From Lederbergia lenta NBRC 16444 (lineage in GTDB: Bacteria > Bacillota > Bacilli > Bacillales > Bacillaceae_C): a DNA stretch of 64,000 nucleotides. The DNA lies in NCBI RefSeq assembly GCF_001591545.1, contig NZ_BCVC01000001.1, positions 1,178,001-1,242,000 on the forward strand, read 5' to 3'. The notes beneath the pieces were generated by a model, which did not search any database, was not told the DNA's origin, and was given only the letters and a program-made list of their open reading frames with translations. This document shows, in pieces, positions 16,210 through 24,751 of this stretch. Positions within the stretch are counted from its first letter, which is position 1. Every line of letters starts with the position of its first letter. A program made the position numbers and the translations under genes.

Positions 16210-17427
16210 ATGGCAACATTCTTTTTAATTATCATATATATGGCTTTTATTAGTTTAGGATTGCCGGATTCAATGTTGGGTGCCGCATGGCCAGTCATGC
16301 AGCCAGAATACGGATTACCACTTGAGACTGCCGGCTTTCTGTATATGGTTATCGCTGGAGGGACAATCGTCTCAAGTTTATTAAGTGGAAAGGTCATTAA
16401 AATGATAGGGACGGGTAAAGTCACTGTTATCAGTGTTTTCATGACAGCTATTGCTTTACTAGGTTTTTCTTTTTCATCATCCCTTATATGGTTAATTATA
16501 TGTGCTATTCCACTTGGATTGGGCGGGGGAGCTGTCGATGCAGCATTAAATAACTATGTTGCAACACATTATAAAGCTCATCATATGAGTTGGCTACATT
16601 GCTTCTGGGGAGTCGGTGCCACTCTTGGACCGATTATTATGTCAGTATTTATTTCAGGTCAATTTTCATGGAGAAGTGGTTATGTTGCTATTGCAATCAT
16701 TCAATTTTCCTTGGTAGTACTACTATTAGTTACTCTCCCATTATGGAATAAAGTTGCGAAAAATAGACAAGTAGAGATAACAGAGGACTCTGATTACTCT
16801 CCTGATGTGAACCTTCAAAATGTCAAACCATTACAAATTAAAGGGGTCAAATTAGCATTTGTGTCATTCTTTTTTTATTGTGGTGTGGAAGCGACGATGG
16901 GATTATGGGGAAGTAGTTTTCTCGTAAATATAAAAGAACTTTCACCAGCGACGGCAGCGAAATGGATTTCCTTTTTTTACGCTGGAATTACAATTGGTAG
17001 ATTGGTGACAGGATTTATTACATTGAAGATAAGTAATCTAATCCTTATTCGGACAGGACAAATTACGGCATTAATTGGGGCTATTCTTTTAATATTGCCA
17101 ATACCAGTTAGTTTCTCGCTTGTAGGCTTTATATTTGTCGGGTTAGGGTTAGCACCGATTTACCCGTGTATGCTTCATGAGACGCCTGTGCGTTTTGGTA
17201 AAGAACATTCTCAAAGAATTATGGGGTATCAAATGGCCGTTGCTTATACAGGAAGTACTTTCTTGCCACCACTTCTAGGCTTGATGGCATCTCAATTATC
17301 CATTGGTATTTTCTCTATTTTTATTATTGTTTATATTATTTTGATGCTAATTAGTTCTGAAAAAGTGAATACTTTGATGAAAACTAGACTATTTCAGAGT
17401 AAGGAAGATATTGATTTAAAAGCATAA
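16210..17427 (+). CDS. MFS transporter, probable sugar permease
   Basis: A 405-residue, 12-helix major facilitator. The first helix FISLGLPDSMLGAAWPVM and the loop HHMSWLHCFWGVGATLGP are typical of the FucP/glucose-type facilitators of Firmicutes. It lies 21 bases downstream of the ROK regulator, strongly suggesting uptake of the sugar that regulator senses. The ribosome binding site is GAGAGG. No dedicated metabolic gene follows, so the sugar cannot be named. Confidence 0.85.
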   Translation: MATFFLIIIYMAFISLGLPDSMLGAAWPVMQPEYGLPLETAGFLYMVIAGGTIVSSLLSGKVIKMIGTGKVTVISVFMTAIALLGFSFSSSLIWLIICAIPLGLGGGAVDAALNNYVATHYKAHHMSWLHCFWGVGATLGPIIMSVFISGQFSWRSGYVAIAIIQFSLVVLLLVTLPLWNKVAKNRQVEITEDSDYSPDVNLQNVKPLQIKGVKLAFVSFFFYCGVEATMGLWGSSFLVNIKELSPATAAKWISFFYAGITIGRLVTGFITLKISNLILIRTGQITALIGAILLILPIPVSFSLVGFIFVGLGLAPIYPCMLHETPVRFGKEHSQRIMGYQMAVAYTGSTFLPPLLGLMASQLSIGIFSIFIIVYIILMLISSEKVNTLMKTRLFQSKEDIDLKA

Positions 17428-17744
17428 ATGAGAGGGATAATACGTTAAAAGGAATAAGCGTTAGTAATAAGTCAGGTTAATTGTTAAATCTTTATTATAT
17501 CCTGCTATTCACCAGTGATTTATGAGACTCATGCTTATAATTTCATCTTACAGTCCTTTACCAAGTTATGTTATTAGTTTATTCTTAATGATAAATTGTA
17601 TCCTTTGTATTGAATTTGGACAGAAATTATTGTCCTTCCATATATAAAGGATTTTTTTGTTGAAAAGAGATTAGTATTTTCAATGTTCATGAATTGCAAA
17701 TCGTATGTAGTTAAATTTCATAATTAAGTTAGGATGATCAATAG
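17428..17744. other. Intergenic region with possible weak terminator
   Basis: Spacer between the MFS gene and the response regulator. Near 17633-17660 a CCTT...AAGG hairpin is followed by seven T residues and may end the upstream transcript. The regulator promoter must lie downstream of it, but no clear hexamers stood out. Confidence 0.4.
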
Positions 17745-18428
17745 ATGAAAATTTTGCTAGTGGAAGATGATAAAATAATTGCATCTGGTCTGGAATATTC
17801 GCTGCAACAGGAACAATTTTCTACGATTCTTTGCCACGATATCACCTCTGCAAAAAAGATGCTTGCGAAAGAGTTAGATCAAATTGCCTTATGCTTGTTT
17901 GATTTATCGTTACCAGATGGAAGTGGTTATGAATTATGTACGATTGTGAAAGAGCGGAGTGATATTCCTGTCATTTTTTTAACAGCGAATGATGATGAGG
18001 TCAATGTTGTAATGGGGCTTGATATGGGAGCAGATGATTATATAACAAAGCCTTTTCGAATTCGTGAACTACTATCAAGGATCAAATCAGTATTGCGAAG
18101 ATATCAAAAGCAAAATCAGATAAAAGCGATGATCGATATAGAAAATATCCGAATTAATACGCTTGAAGGAAAAGTTTTTAAAAAAGATGTTGAGATTCCA
18201 TTGACTGCTTTAGAGTATCGCTTATTACTTATTTTTGCTAATCATCTCGGACAGGTGCTCTCGAGAAACCAGCTTCTAGAGCAGATTTGGGATGTAGCAG
18301 GGGACTTTGTGAATGATAATACATTGACTGTTTACATAAAAAGGCTGCGTGAAAAGTTGGAGGACCATCCGCAAACTCCGATGATTATCAAAACGGTACG
18401 TGGCTTTGGTTATAAGGTTGGTGATTAG
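17745..18428 (+). CDS. OmpR-family response regulator
   Basis: A 227-residue regulator with a receiver domain (acidic pair D8/D9, phosphoacceptor D53, T80, K102) and an OmpR/PhoB winged helix (residues about 130-225). It overlaps no gene but ends 1 base before the kinase start at 18430, so the two are translated from one message. Closest in style to BceR/YxdJ regulators of peptide-antibiotic exporters. It is expected to activate the ABC exporter 1.1 kb downstream, whose promoter region contains a 7-4-7 direct repeat. Confidence 0.92.
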   Translation: MKILLVEDDKIIASGLEYSLQQEQFSTILCHDITSAKKMLAKELDQIALCLFDLSLPDGSGYELCTIVKERSDIPVIFLTANDDEVNVVMGLDMGADDYITKPFRIRELLSRIKSVLRRYQKQNQIKAMIDIENIRINTLEGKVFKKDVEIPLTALEYRLLLIFANHLGQVLSRNQLLEQIWDVAGDFVNDNTLTVYIKRLREKLEDHPQTPMIIKTVRGFGYKVGD

Positions 18429-18429
18429 C

Positions 18430-19431
18430 ATGCTTCGAAATAAAGAGATTCGGATTTATTTACTTGTAATGTGCTTGATCGGCTTGATAGTCATAGGTGT
18501 AGCAATTTTCATTTCGCCGATTTCGATTCTATTTATTCTTGCCACTTCTACACTACTAATCGGATGTAGTGTTATATTTACGCGCTGGAGATATCATGAA
18601 ATTGAAAAGCTTTCTAGCTATTTGCGCCAAATTAGCGCTGGAGACTACACGCTTGATGTCCGTGATAATGAAGAAGGGGAGCTTAGTATTTTGAAGAGCG
18701 AAATGTATAAAGTGACACTAATGCTGTCAGAACAAGGATCGCTATTACGTCAAGATAAAATACATTTGACGAATGCCATTTCAGATATATCCCATCAGCT
18801 TAAAACACCCCTTACATCCATGATGGTAATGGCTGATTTATTAAGTGATACTAATCTGCCAGAAACAAAAAAAACAGAGTTCACCCGTAATATTCGGATC
18901 CAGCTTGAACGGATTGAATGGCTTGTATCTTCCTTATTAAAGCTGTCGAAAATCGATGCGGGAACAGCGCAATTCAAAAAAGAATCAATAGTAGTCGAAA
19001 AGTTGATTCAAAAGGCATTAGAGCCGATTCTCATTCCGTTGGATATTAAAGAACAAACCGTTTCGATAAAAGGTGACGACACTGTCACATTCATTGGTGA
19101 CCTCAATTGGACAGCCGAAGCCGTGATTAATATATTAAAAAACTGTGTGGAGCATACGCGTGAAGGTGGTGCAATTGATATTTTGTATTCGGCAAACCCT
19201 TTGTTTACAGAAATTGTTATTACTGATAATGGTAAAGGAATCGCCGAAGAGGATATCCGCCATATTTTTAAACGTTTTTATAAAGGAAAGAACGCCAGTG
19301 ATGGAAGTATCGGCATTGGCCTAGCGATGGCCCACAGCATTATTACAAGTCAAAACGGTGATATTGATGTGAGAAGTGACAAAGAAAGTGGCACACAGTT
19401 TCGGGTTAAATTTTACAAACAAGTTATTTAG
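18430..19431 (+). CDS. Intramembrane-sensing histidine kinase (BceS-like)
   Basis: A 333-residue sensor kinase. It has two transmembrane helices (residues about 9-28 and 32-51) joined by only a few residues, then a HAMP-like linker, the phosphoacceptor H122 in SHQLKTPLTS, and an ATPase domain with NILKNCVEH (N box), DNGKGI and GIGLAM (G boxes). The lack of an external sensor domain is the mark of intramembrane-sensing kinases such as BceS, which sense through a partner ABC transporter. ATG 18430 follows GGTTGGTGAT, within the end of the regulator gene. Confidence 0.92.
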   Translation: MLRNKEIRIYLLVMCLIGLIVIGVAIFISPISILFILATSTLLIGCSVIFTRWRYHEIEKLSSYLRQISAGDYTLDVRDNEEGELSILKSEMYKVTLMLSEQGSLLRQDKIHLTNAISDISHQLKTPLTSMMVMADLLSDTNLPETKKTEFTRNIRIQLERIEWLVSSLLKLSKIDAGTAQFKKESIVVEKLIQKALEPILIPLDIKEQTVSIKGDDTVTFIGDLNWTAEAVINILKNCVEHTREGGAIDILYSANPLFTEIVITDNGKGIAEEDIRHIFKRFYKGKNASDGSIGIGLAMAHSIITSQNGDIDVRSDKESGTQFRVKFYKQVI

Positions 19432-19470
19432 CGGTGATGTCTAAACTAATACTTACAACAAAAGAAAGTT

Positions 19471-19526
19471 AAGTGACTAAATTGTCATTTTAAAGTCACT
19501 TGAAAGTCATTTTAGACAGATAAACT
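19471..19526 (+). promoter_or_regulatory. Putative response-regulator site and promoter of the ABC exporter
   Basis: AAAGTCA occurs at 19492-19498 and 19503-19509, a 7-4-7 direct repeat with 11-base pitch, the pattern bound by OmpR/PhoB-type regulators. AAGTGACT (19471-19478) and AGTCACTT (19494-19501) form a perfect inverted repeat with it. TTGAAA (19500-19505) and TAAACT (19521-19526), 15 bases apart, are candidate -35 and -10 elements, a poor spacing that would suit an activated promoter. Confidence 0.55.
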
Positions 19527-19561
19527 ATGACCATCAGCAAAATTTATGGAGGTTTTACATT

Positions 19562-20245
19562 ATGGATATTTTAAAAATAGAAAATCTGTCTAAAGTGTAC
19601 GGAAAAGGCGAAACAGCAGTAACTGCGCTTGATGATGTCTCTTTCTCCGTGAAAAAAGGGGAATTTCTTGCGATTATTGGTCCTTCTGGTTCGGGAAAAT
19701 CAACGCTATTGCATATGCTTGGTGGTGTAGATAGGCCATCAATCGGAAAAGTTCTGGTAGATAATACAGATATTTATCAGCTAAATGAAACACAGCTAGC
19801 AATTTTTCGCCGCAGACAAATAGGGTTGATTTATCAGTTTTATAATTTGATTCCGGTCCTAACTGTAGAGGAGAATATTACGCTGCCACTGTTACTAGAT
19901 GAACATAAAGTAGATCAGCGACAGTTTGATAATATTGTACAAACGTTAAATTTACAGAAACGCTTAAGCCATTTGCCAAACCAACTTTCAGGTGGACAAC
20001 AGCAAAGGGTTTCGATTGGCAGAGCGTTAATTAGCAATCCGGCGATAATGTTGGCTGATGAGCCAACTGGTAATTTGGACAGTAAGAATAGTGGAGAAAT
20101 CGTTGATTTATTAAAAATGTTTAATAAAACCTATAATCAAACGCTAATTATTATTACGCATGATGAGCGGATTGCTTTGCAAGCGGACAGGGTTATTTCC
20201 ATTCAAGATGGCAGGATTGCCAAGGACGAGGTGATCCGCCCATGA
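19562..20245 (+). CDS. ABC exporter ATP-binding protein (BceA/MacB type)
   Basis: A 227-residue ATPase. Walker A is GPSGSGKST (40-48), the signature LSGGQ at 142-146, Walker B IMLADE at 162-167 and the H-loop in [16 protein letters not shown]. Size and sequence place it in the LolD/MacB/BceA group that powers FtsX-type permeases. The stop overlaps the permease start (ATGA), showing tight coupling. TGGAGG precedes the ATG. It probably confers efflux or target-protection against a membrane-active peptide or lipid-targeting antibiotic (inference from the linked two-component system). Confidence 0.93.
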   Translation: MDILKIENLSKVYGKGETAVTALDDVSFSVKKGEFLAIIGPSGSGKSTLLHMLGGVDRPSIGKVLVDNTDIYQLNETQLAIFRRRQIGLIYQFYNLIPVLTVEENITLPLLLDEHKVDQRQFDNIVQTLNLQKRLSHLPNQLSGGQQQRVSIGRALISNPAIMLADEPTGNLDSKNSGEIVDLLKMFNKTYNQTLIIITHDERIALQADRVISIQDGRIAKDEVIRP

Positions 20246-22833
20246 ATATTGTTAATAAATTAACTGTAAGACATTTGAAGCAAAACAAGAGACGAACGCT
20301 TGTGACGATTATTGGTGTTATTATTTCTGTAGCCATGGTGACAGCTGTTGCGACGCTTGGTGTTTCTTTTATCAAATTAATGCAAAAGCAAACAATTGCC
20401 GATGAAGGAGAATGGCATGTCCTTTACGAGGATGTGAACAAAAATCAGCTGGAAGCAGTTAAAAACGATGAAGCTACAAAAGCAGTTGTCATTTCAAGGG
20501 ATCGTGGCTACGCATTCTTGAAAGGGAGCCAGAATGATAATAAACCGTATTTATTTATCAAGGAGTATAACAAACAAGGTTTTAAACAATTTCCGATTGA
20601 ATTAAGTGAAGGGCGGCTTCCAAAAGCAGCCAATGAAGTGGTTATTTCGGAAGAAATTGCTACGAATGCAAAAGTTAAGTATGCGTTGGACGATATTTTA
20701 ACCCTTGATGTTGGTGAACGATTCAAAGCCGAGGGGGATGATAAGCCATTAGATCAGACTTATTCATTAGAAATGAAGGAAAACGAAATACTAGAAACAA
20801 TAAAAGATAAAACAACAGAAAAATATACTGTAGTTGGTTTCATTAAACGTCCCACATGGGAACCTACATGGGCCCCTGGTTATACGATCATAACTTATAT
20901 AGATGAAGGGATGGTTGGGGTAGATGACTCAGTCGATGCTACAGTTGTTTTAAACAAGGTTAAAGGTGAACTGTATGGTCATGCGGAAAAATTAGCAAAG
21001 AAAAATGGAATAAAAAAATTTGGTTTTAATAATAGCTTACTGAGATATTATGGAGTGACGAATAATGAAGGCTTGAGTACCACGCTGTATTCTCTGTCAG
21101 CAATCATTATGGCAATAATAATTATTGGCTCCATTTCGTTAATATATAATGCTTTTGCGATTTCAGTCTCTGAACGTTCTCGTCACTTAGGCATGCTCGC
21201 GAGTGTGGGAGCCACAAAAAGGCAAAAGAGAAACTCGGTGTTTTTTGAGGGAGTTATCATTGGGTTGATAAGTATCCCAATCGGAGTTATTGCTGGACTA
21301 GTTGGAATAGGTACCACCTTTTGGTTTATTAATTCCATCATTGAAGGGGCATTAGGGATTACTGAAAAATTAACGGTGGTCATCACACCATTATCGATCT
21401 TGATTGCATGTGCTGTATCAATGCTGACGATTTTTATTTCAACCTATTCACCAGCAATTAAAGCATCTAAAATCTCGGCTATTGATGCAATTCGACAAAC
21501 GTCAGATGTGAAGCTTACAGGTAAAGCAGTAAAAACGTCAAAGTTCATTCGCAAACTTTTCGGTATAGAAGCGGAAATAGGCTTGAAAAACTTAAAAAGA
21601 AATAAACGTAGATACCAAGCAACTGTATTCTCACTCGTTATAAGCATTGTTCTATTCTTGGCGGTATCATTTTTCACCTCTAGTTTAACTAAGTCACTTG
21701 TACTCTCACAAGATGGAGTAAATTATGATATCGAAGTAACGATCGACGCTGAAATTACCGATGATCGATTAATGAATACAATTGCTTCTCTTGATGGTGT
21801 AACAGAATCTACTGTCATGAAAGAAGCGGGTGTGTCCTCCTGGATTAACCAATCCTCCATTGCTAATGAACTGCAAGATATGGTGGAGGTGGATAAGAGC
21901 ATGATCAAAAATGGAAAATATTCTTACTTTATTAGTATCCATGCATTAGATGAGAAGAGTCTAAAAGCATATGCAAAAAAGATTGATGCGGATTATAATC
22001 AGCTAACAGACATAAAAAAATTATCTGCTATTGTAATTGATACGATTCCTTATGAGGATATGGAAGTAGGTAAATTTGTTGAAACAAAAGCTATTCACAC
22101 CAAAATTGGCGAAAGCCTAGATTTTTATTATTTAGATGGAGAAACAGAAGAAGAGAAATATTTGAAATCTGTACAAATCGCCGCATTGACGGATCAATTT
22201 CCGATGGGAGTTTTTCCAGCGGGGATAGGCAATGTAGATATGATTGTCTCTGAACAAGTATTGGATCAAATGATTAGTGAAAAGAGTAATGTTAATGTTA
22301 GGTCAAGGCTTTTCTTAAAAAGTAAGGATCCAATGGCAACACAACAGGAAATCGAGGAAATGAAAGAGGACAATATCTATGTTCACAATGTGTATCAAGG
22401 CAGACAACAGGAAGAACAGATGATCTTGTTAATGTCCGTATTTACTTATGGATTTATCGTGCTCATTACCGGGATATCAATTGCAAATATTTTTAATACG
22501 ATCTCAACGAGTATCTCACTTCGGAAAAGAGAATTTGCAATGTTAAAGTCTGTGGGGATGACACCGCAAGGCTTTAATAAAATGATCAACTATGAAAGTA
22601 TCTTTTATGGAATGAAGTCATTGTTGTACGGACTTCCCATAAGTATAATTGTGATGTATTTAATCCATAGGTCATTGATGAACAGCTTTGACTATGGTTT
22701 TGTTTTACCTTGGATAAATATTTTTTATGTGATCGCAGCAGTATTTCTCATTGTAAGTTCAGCGATGCTATATTCTAGCGCAAAAGTAAAAAAAGAAAAT
22801 ATAATTGATGCATTAAAGCAAGAAAGCTTATAA
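20242..22833 (+). CDS. ABC exporter permease with two FtsX domains
   Basis: An 863-residue permease. The layout is TM1 (about 18-40), a large outer domain (about 45-280), TM2-4 with FtsX motif SERSRHLGMLASVGAT, TM5 (about 465-485), a second outer domain (about 490-730), and TM6-8 with RKREFAMLKSVGMT. This is an 8-helix, duplicated-FtsX permease, not the 10-helix, roughly 650-residue BceB type, though it sits beside a BceS-like kinase. It overlaps the ATPase gene by 4 bases. It likely exports or displaces a peptide, lipid or antibiotic at the membrane. Confidence 0.9.
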   Translation: MNIVNKLTVRHLKQNKRRTLVTIIGVIISVAMVTAVATLGVSFIKLMQKQTIADEGEWHVLYEDVNKNQLEAVKNDEATKAVVISRDRGYAFLKGSQNDNKPYLFIKEYNKQGFKQFPIELSEGRLPKAANEVVISEEIATNAKVKYALDDILTLDVGERFKAEGDDKPLDQTYSLEMKENEILETIKDKTTEKYTVVGFIKRPTWEPTWAPGYTIITYIDEGMVGVDDSVDATVVLNKVKGELYGHAEKLAKKNGIKKFGFNNSLLRYYGVTNNEGLSTTLYSLSAIIMAIIIIGSISLIYNAFAISVSERSRHLGMLASVGATKRQKRNSVFFEGVIIGLISIPIGVIAGLVGIGTTFWFINSIIEGALGITEKLTVVITPLSILIACAVSMLTIFISTYSPAIKASKISAIDAIRQTSDVKLTGKAVKTSKFIRKLFGIEAEIGLKNLKRNKRRYQATVFSLVISIVLFLAVSFFTSSLTKSLVLSQDGVNYDIEVTIDAEITDDRLMNTIASLDGVTESTVMKEAGVSSWINQSSIANELQDMVEVDKSMIKNGKYSYFISIHALDEKSLKAYAKKIDADYNQLTDIKKLSAIVIDTIPYEDMEVGKFVETKAIHTKIGESLDFYYLDGETEEEKYLKSVQIAALTDQFPMGVFPAGIGNVDMIVSEQVLDQMISEKSNVNVRSRLFLKSKDPMATQQEIEEMKEDNIYVHNVYQGRQQEEQMILLMSVFTYGFIVLITGISIANIFNTISTSISLRKREFAMLKSVGMTPQGFNKMINYESIFYGMKSLLYGLPISIIVMYLIHRSLMNSFDYGFVLPWINIFYVIAAVFLIVSSAMLYSSAKVKKENIIDALKQESL

Positions 22834-23009
22834 GTTATCAGGCCAGGCCCGCATTCAAACCTTAGTATAGTCTTATCGTAAAAGGGAAACCTAAAAATAT
22901 CTTTTATATAACTAAGGGAGGAGGTAATTGCACGCAAAATATCTCTAAACCAACCTTCGTTAGATTGGAGTTTACTTGATTATCATTATGTGTTTATAAA
23001 GGGGCGAGC

Positions 23010-23972
23010 ATGATGAAAGAGGGATATATCATGAAACATCTATTGATTGGATGCGCCTTAGCATTAACAATAGGTGGTCATGCAACGATGGCACAGAGTT
23101 CCGATACAATATATGGACTTTCTGCTTCCAAAGTAAATAAAGATGAGCTTTACAAGGAAATTGAATTATTTAGTGAGCAAAATAAGGAAGAAGCGATTGA
23201 CGCGAGAGTAGATAGTGTGTGGAAGGCAATACCTGGATACAATGGAATGGAAGTAAATATTCAATCCAGTTACAAAAAAATGAAAGCAAACGGTAAGTTT
23301 GATAAAAGTAAAATTGTATTTAATCAAATATCTCCAAATATTCATTTGAAAGATTTACCACCTGAACCGATCTATAGAGGTAACCCAGAAAAACCAATGG
23401 TATCGCTTTTAATCAATGTTGCATGGGGAAATGAGTATATCCCCACTATTCTTCAAACATTAAAAGACCATCGAGTAAAGGCAACATTCTTTTTCGATGG
23501 TAGTTGGGTTAAAAAGAATCCGAAACTAGCGATGATGATTGATAAAGAGGGTCATGAGATTGGCAACCATGCTTACAGCCATCCCGACCTCCAACAACGA
23601 TCAAAGGCTGATACATTAGAAGAAATAAAAAAGACCAACGATATTATTGAAGCAACCCTTGGTAAAAAAACAAAATGGTTTGCTCCACCAAGTGGAAGTT
23701 TTAACCAAAATACAATTCAAGTGGCTCATGACCTCGATATGAAAACAATTCTGTGGACGGTTGATACAGTTGATTGGAGAAAACCTGAAACATCCGAAAT
23801 GGTGAGTCGAGTCGTGTCAAAAGTAGAAAATGGATCAATGGTTCTCATGCATCCAACAAAACCTGTTGCAGAAGGACTAAAGACAATGATAACGGAAATT
23901 AAAGCGAAGGAACTTAGGATAGGAACTGTAAGTGATCTGATGAGTGAAAAACGTGTGGAGAATAAAGAATGA
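23010..23972 (+). CDS. ylxY: YlxY-type sporulation polysaccharide deacetylase homologue
   Basis: A 320-residue protein with a signal peptide (KHLLIGCALALTIGGHATMA) and a C-terminal NodB domain from about residue 128. It matches YlxY: SLLINVAWGNEY replaces the catalytic TFDDG motif (residues 133-143), while the metal-site H187 and H191 (HAYSHPD), APPSGSF and the HPT motif are kept. Without the Asp pair it may be inactive or have changed activity. YlxY is linked to sporulation. GGGGCGAG precedes ATG 23010; ATG 23031, at the signal peptide start, is an alternative. In B. subtilis ylxY lies by pnp; here it follows the exporter. Confidence 0.85.
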   Translation: MMKEGYIMKHLLIGCALALTIGGHATMAQSSDTIYGLSASKVNKDELYKEIELFSEQNKEEAIDARVDSVWKAIPGYNGMEVNIQSSYKKMKANGKFDKSKIVFNQISPNIHLKDLPPEPIYRGNPEKPMVSLLINVAWGNEYIPTILQTLKDHRVKATFFFDGSWVKKNPKLAMMIDKEGHEIGNHAYSHPDLQQRSKADTLEEIKKTNDIIEATLGKKTKWFAPPSGSFNQNTIQVAHDLDMKTILWTVDTVDWRKPETSEMVSRVVSKVENGSMVLMHPTKPVAEGLKTMITEIKAKELRIGTVSDLMSEKRVENKE

Positions 23973-24026
23973 AGCATCATTGAATGCAAAACTAAATCCC
24001 TAAAATTACAGTAAAATGCCAATAAT

Positions 24027-24074
24027 AAAGTAGTTCCGTCTAGGTGTACAGGGTACATAACGGAACTACTTTTT
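24027..24074 (+). terminator. Terminator after ylxY
   Basis: AAAGTAGTTCCGT (24027-24039) pairs with ACGGAACTACTTT (24060-24072) and runs into five T residues. Confidence 0.88.
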
Positions 24075-24187
24075 CATTCGTTTTTACATAAATCTTATTC
24101 AATTCTGACTAATTGTTAATGAAAGATAGTCAAGATAGATTACCCTCCAATCATATACTATAAAAGATTCGATGGGGGGAGAGAATT

Positions 24188-24751
24188 GTGTATATATTTA
24201 AAGTAATTGCAGATGATGCTGAAAAAATGCATCTCCACTTTATACGATTATCTAAAACGAATAAACTTGTATTGATTGCTTATTTTAGTTGCTTAGCAGC
24301 GATATTTCAATCAGCAGGAGGGTTATTTCCAGGAATCGGATACTTGATTAGTCCATTAGCAACAGCGCCATTACTTTTATGCACAGCTCTATCACTGCCC
24401 TTTGGATTACTTAGCTATATGTTAACCATGCTTTTATTACTAATCATTCAACCAAGTGAGCTAATTGTTTTTCCATTCACAACGGGTTTACTAGGGTTTG
24501 GGATTGGTATTTCCTTCTGTTTTTTCAAAAGAAGGCTAAATATTATTTTAGGCAGCACCATGATATTAACGCTAGGAATTACGACCCTACTATATATAAT
24601 TAAGTTTCCTGTTTTAGGACCCACTGTTTCAACATCGTTTTCTTTTTTTACTGGAGGAGCGATCATTTTATTCTCCCTTTTCTACAGTTGGCTATGGGTT
24701 GAATTGAGTATTGTTTGTTTTGGAAGATTAAAAAGCATCATAATTTCGTAA
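24188..24751 (+). CDS. Hypothetical integral membrane protein
   Basis: A 187-residue protein I do not recognise. It has a short polar N-terminus, then six hydrophobic segments from about residue 26 to 180, with a Gly/Pro-rich first pair (FQSAGGLFPGIGYLISPLATAPLL in parts) reminiscent of small transport or substrate-binding membrane proteins, but no catalytic motif. The start is GTG 24188 behind GGGGGAGAG. The 3' end overlaps the converging sorbosone dehydrogenase-like gene by 14 bases. Confidence 0.75.
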   Translation: MYIFKVIADDAEKMHLHFIRLSKTNKLVLIAYFSCLAAIFQSAGGLFPGIGYLISPLATAPLLLCTALSLPFGLLSYMLTMLLLLIIQPSELIVFPFTTGLLGFGIGISFCFFKRRLNIILGSTMILTLGITTLLYIIKFPVLGPTVSTSFSFFTGGAIILFSLFYSWLWVELSIVCFGRLKSIIIS

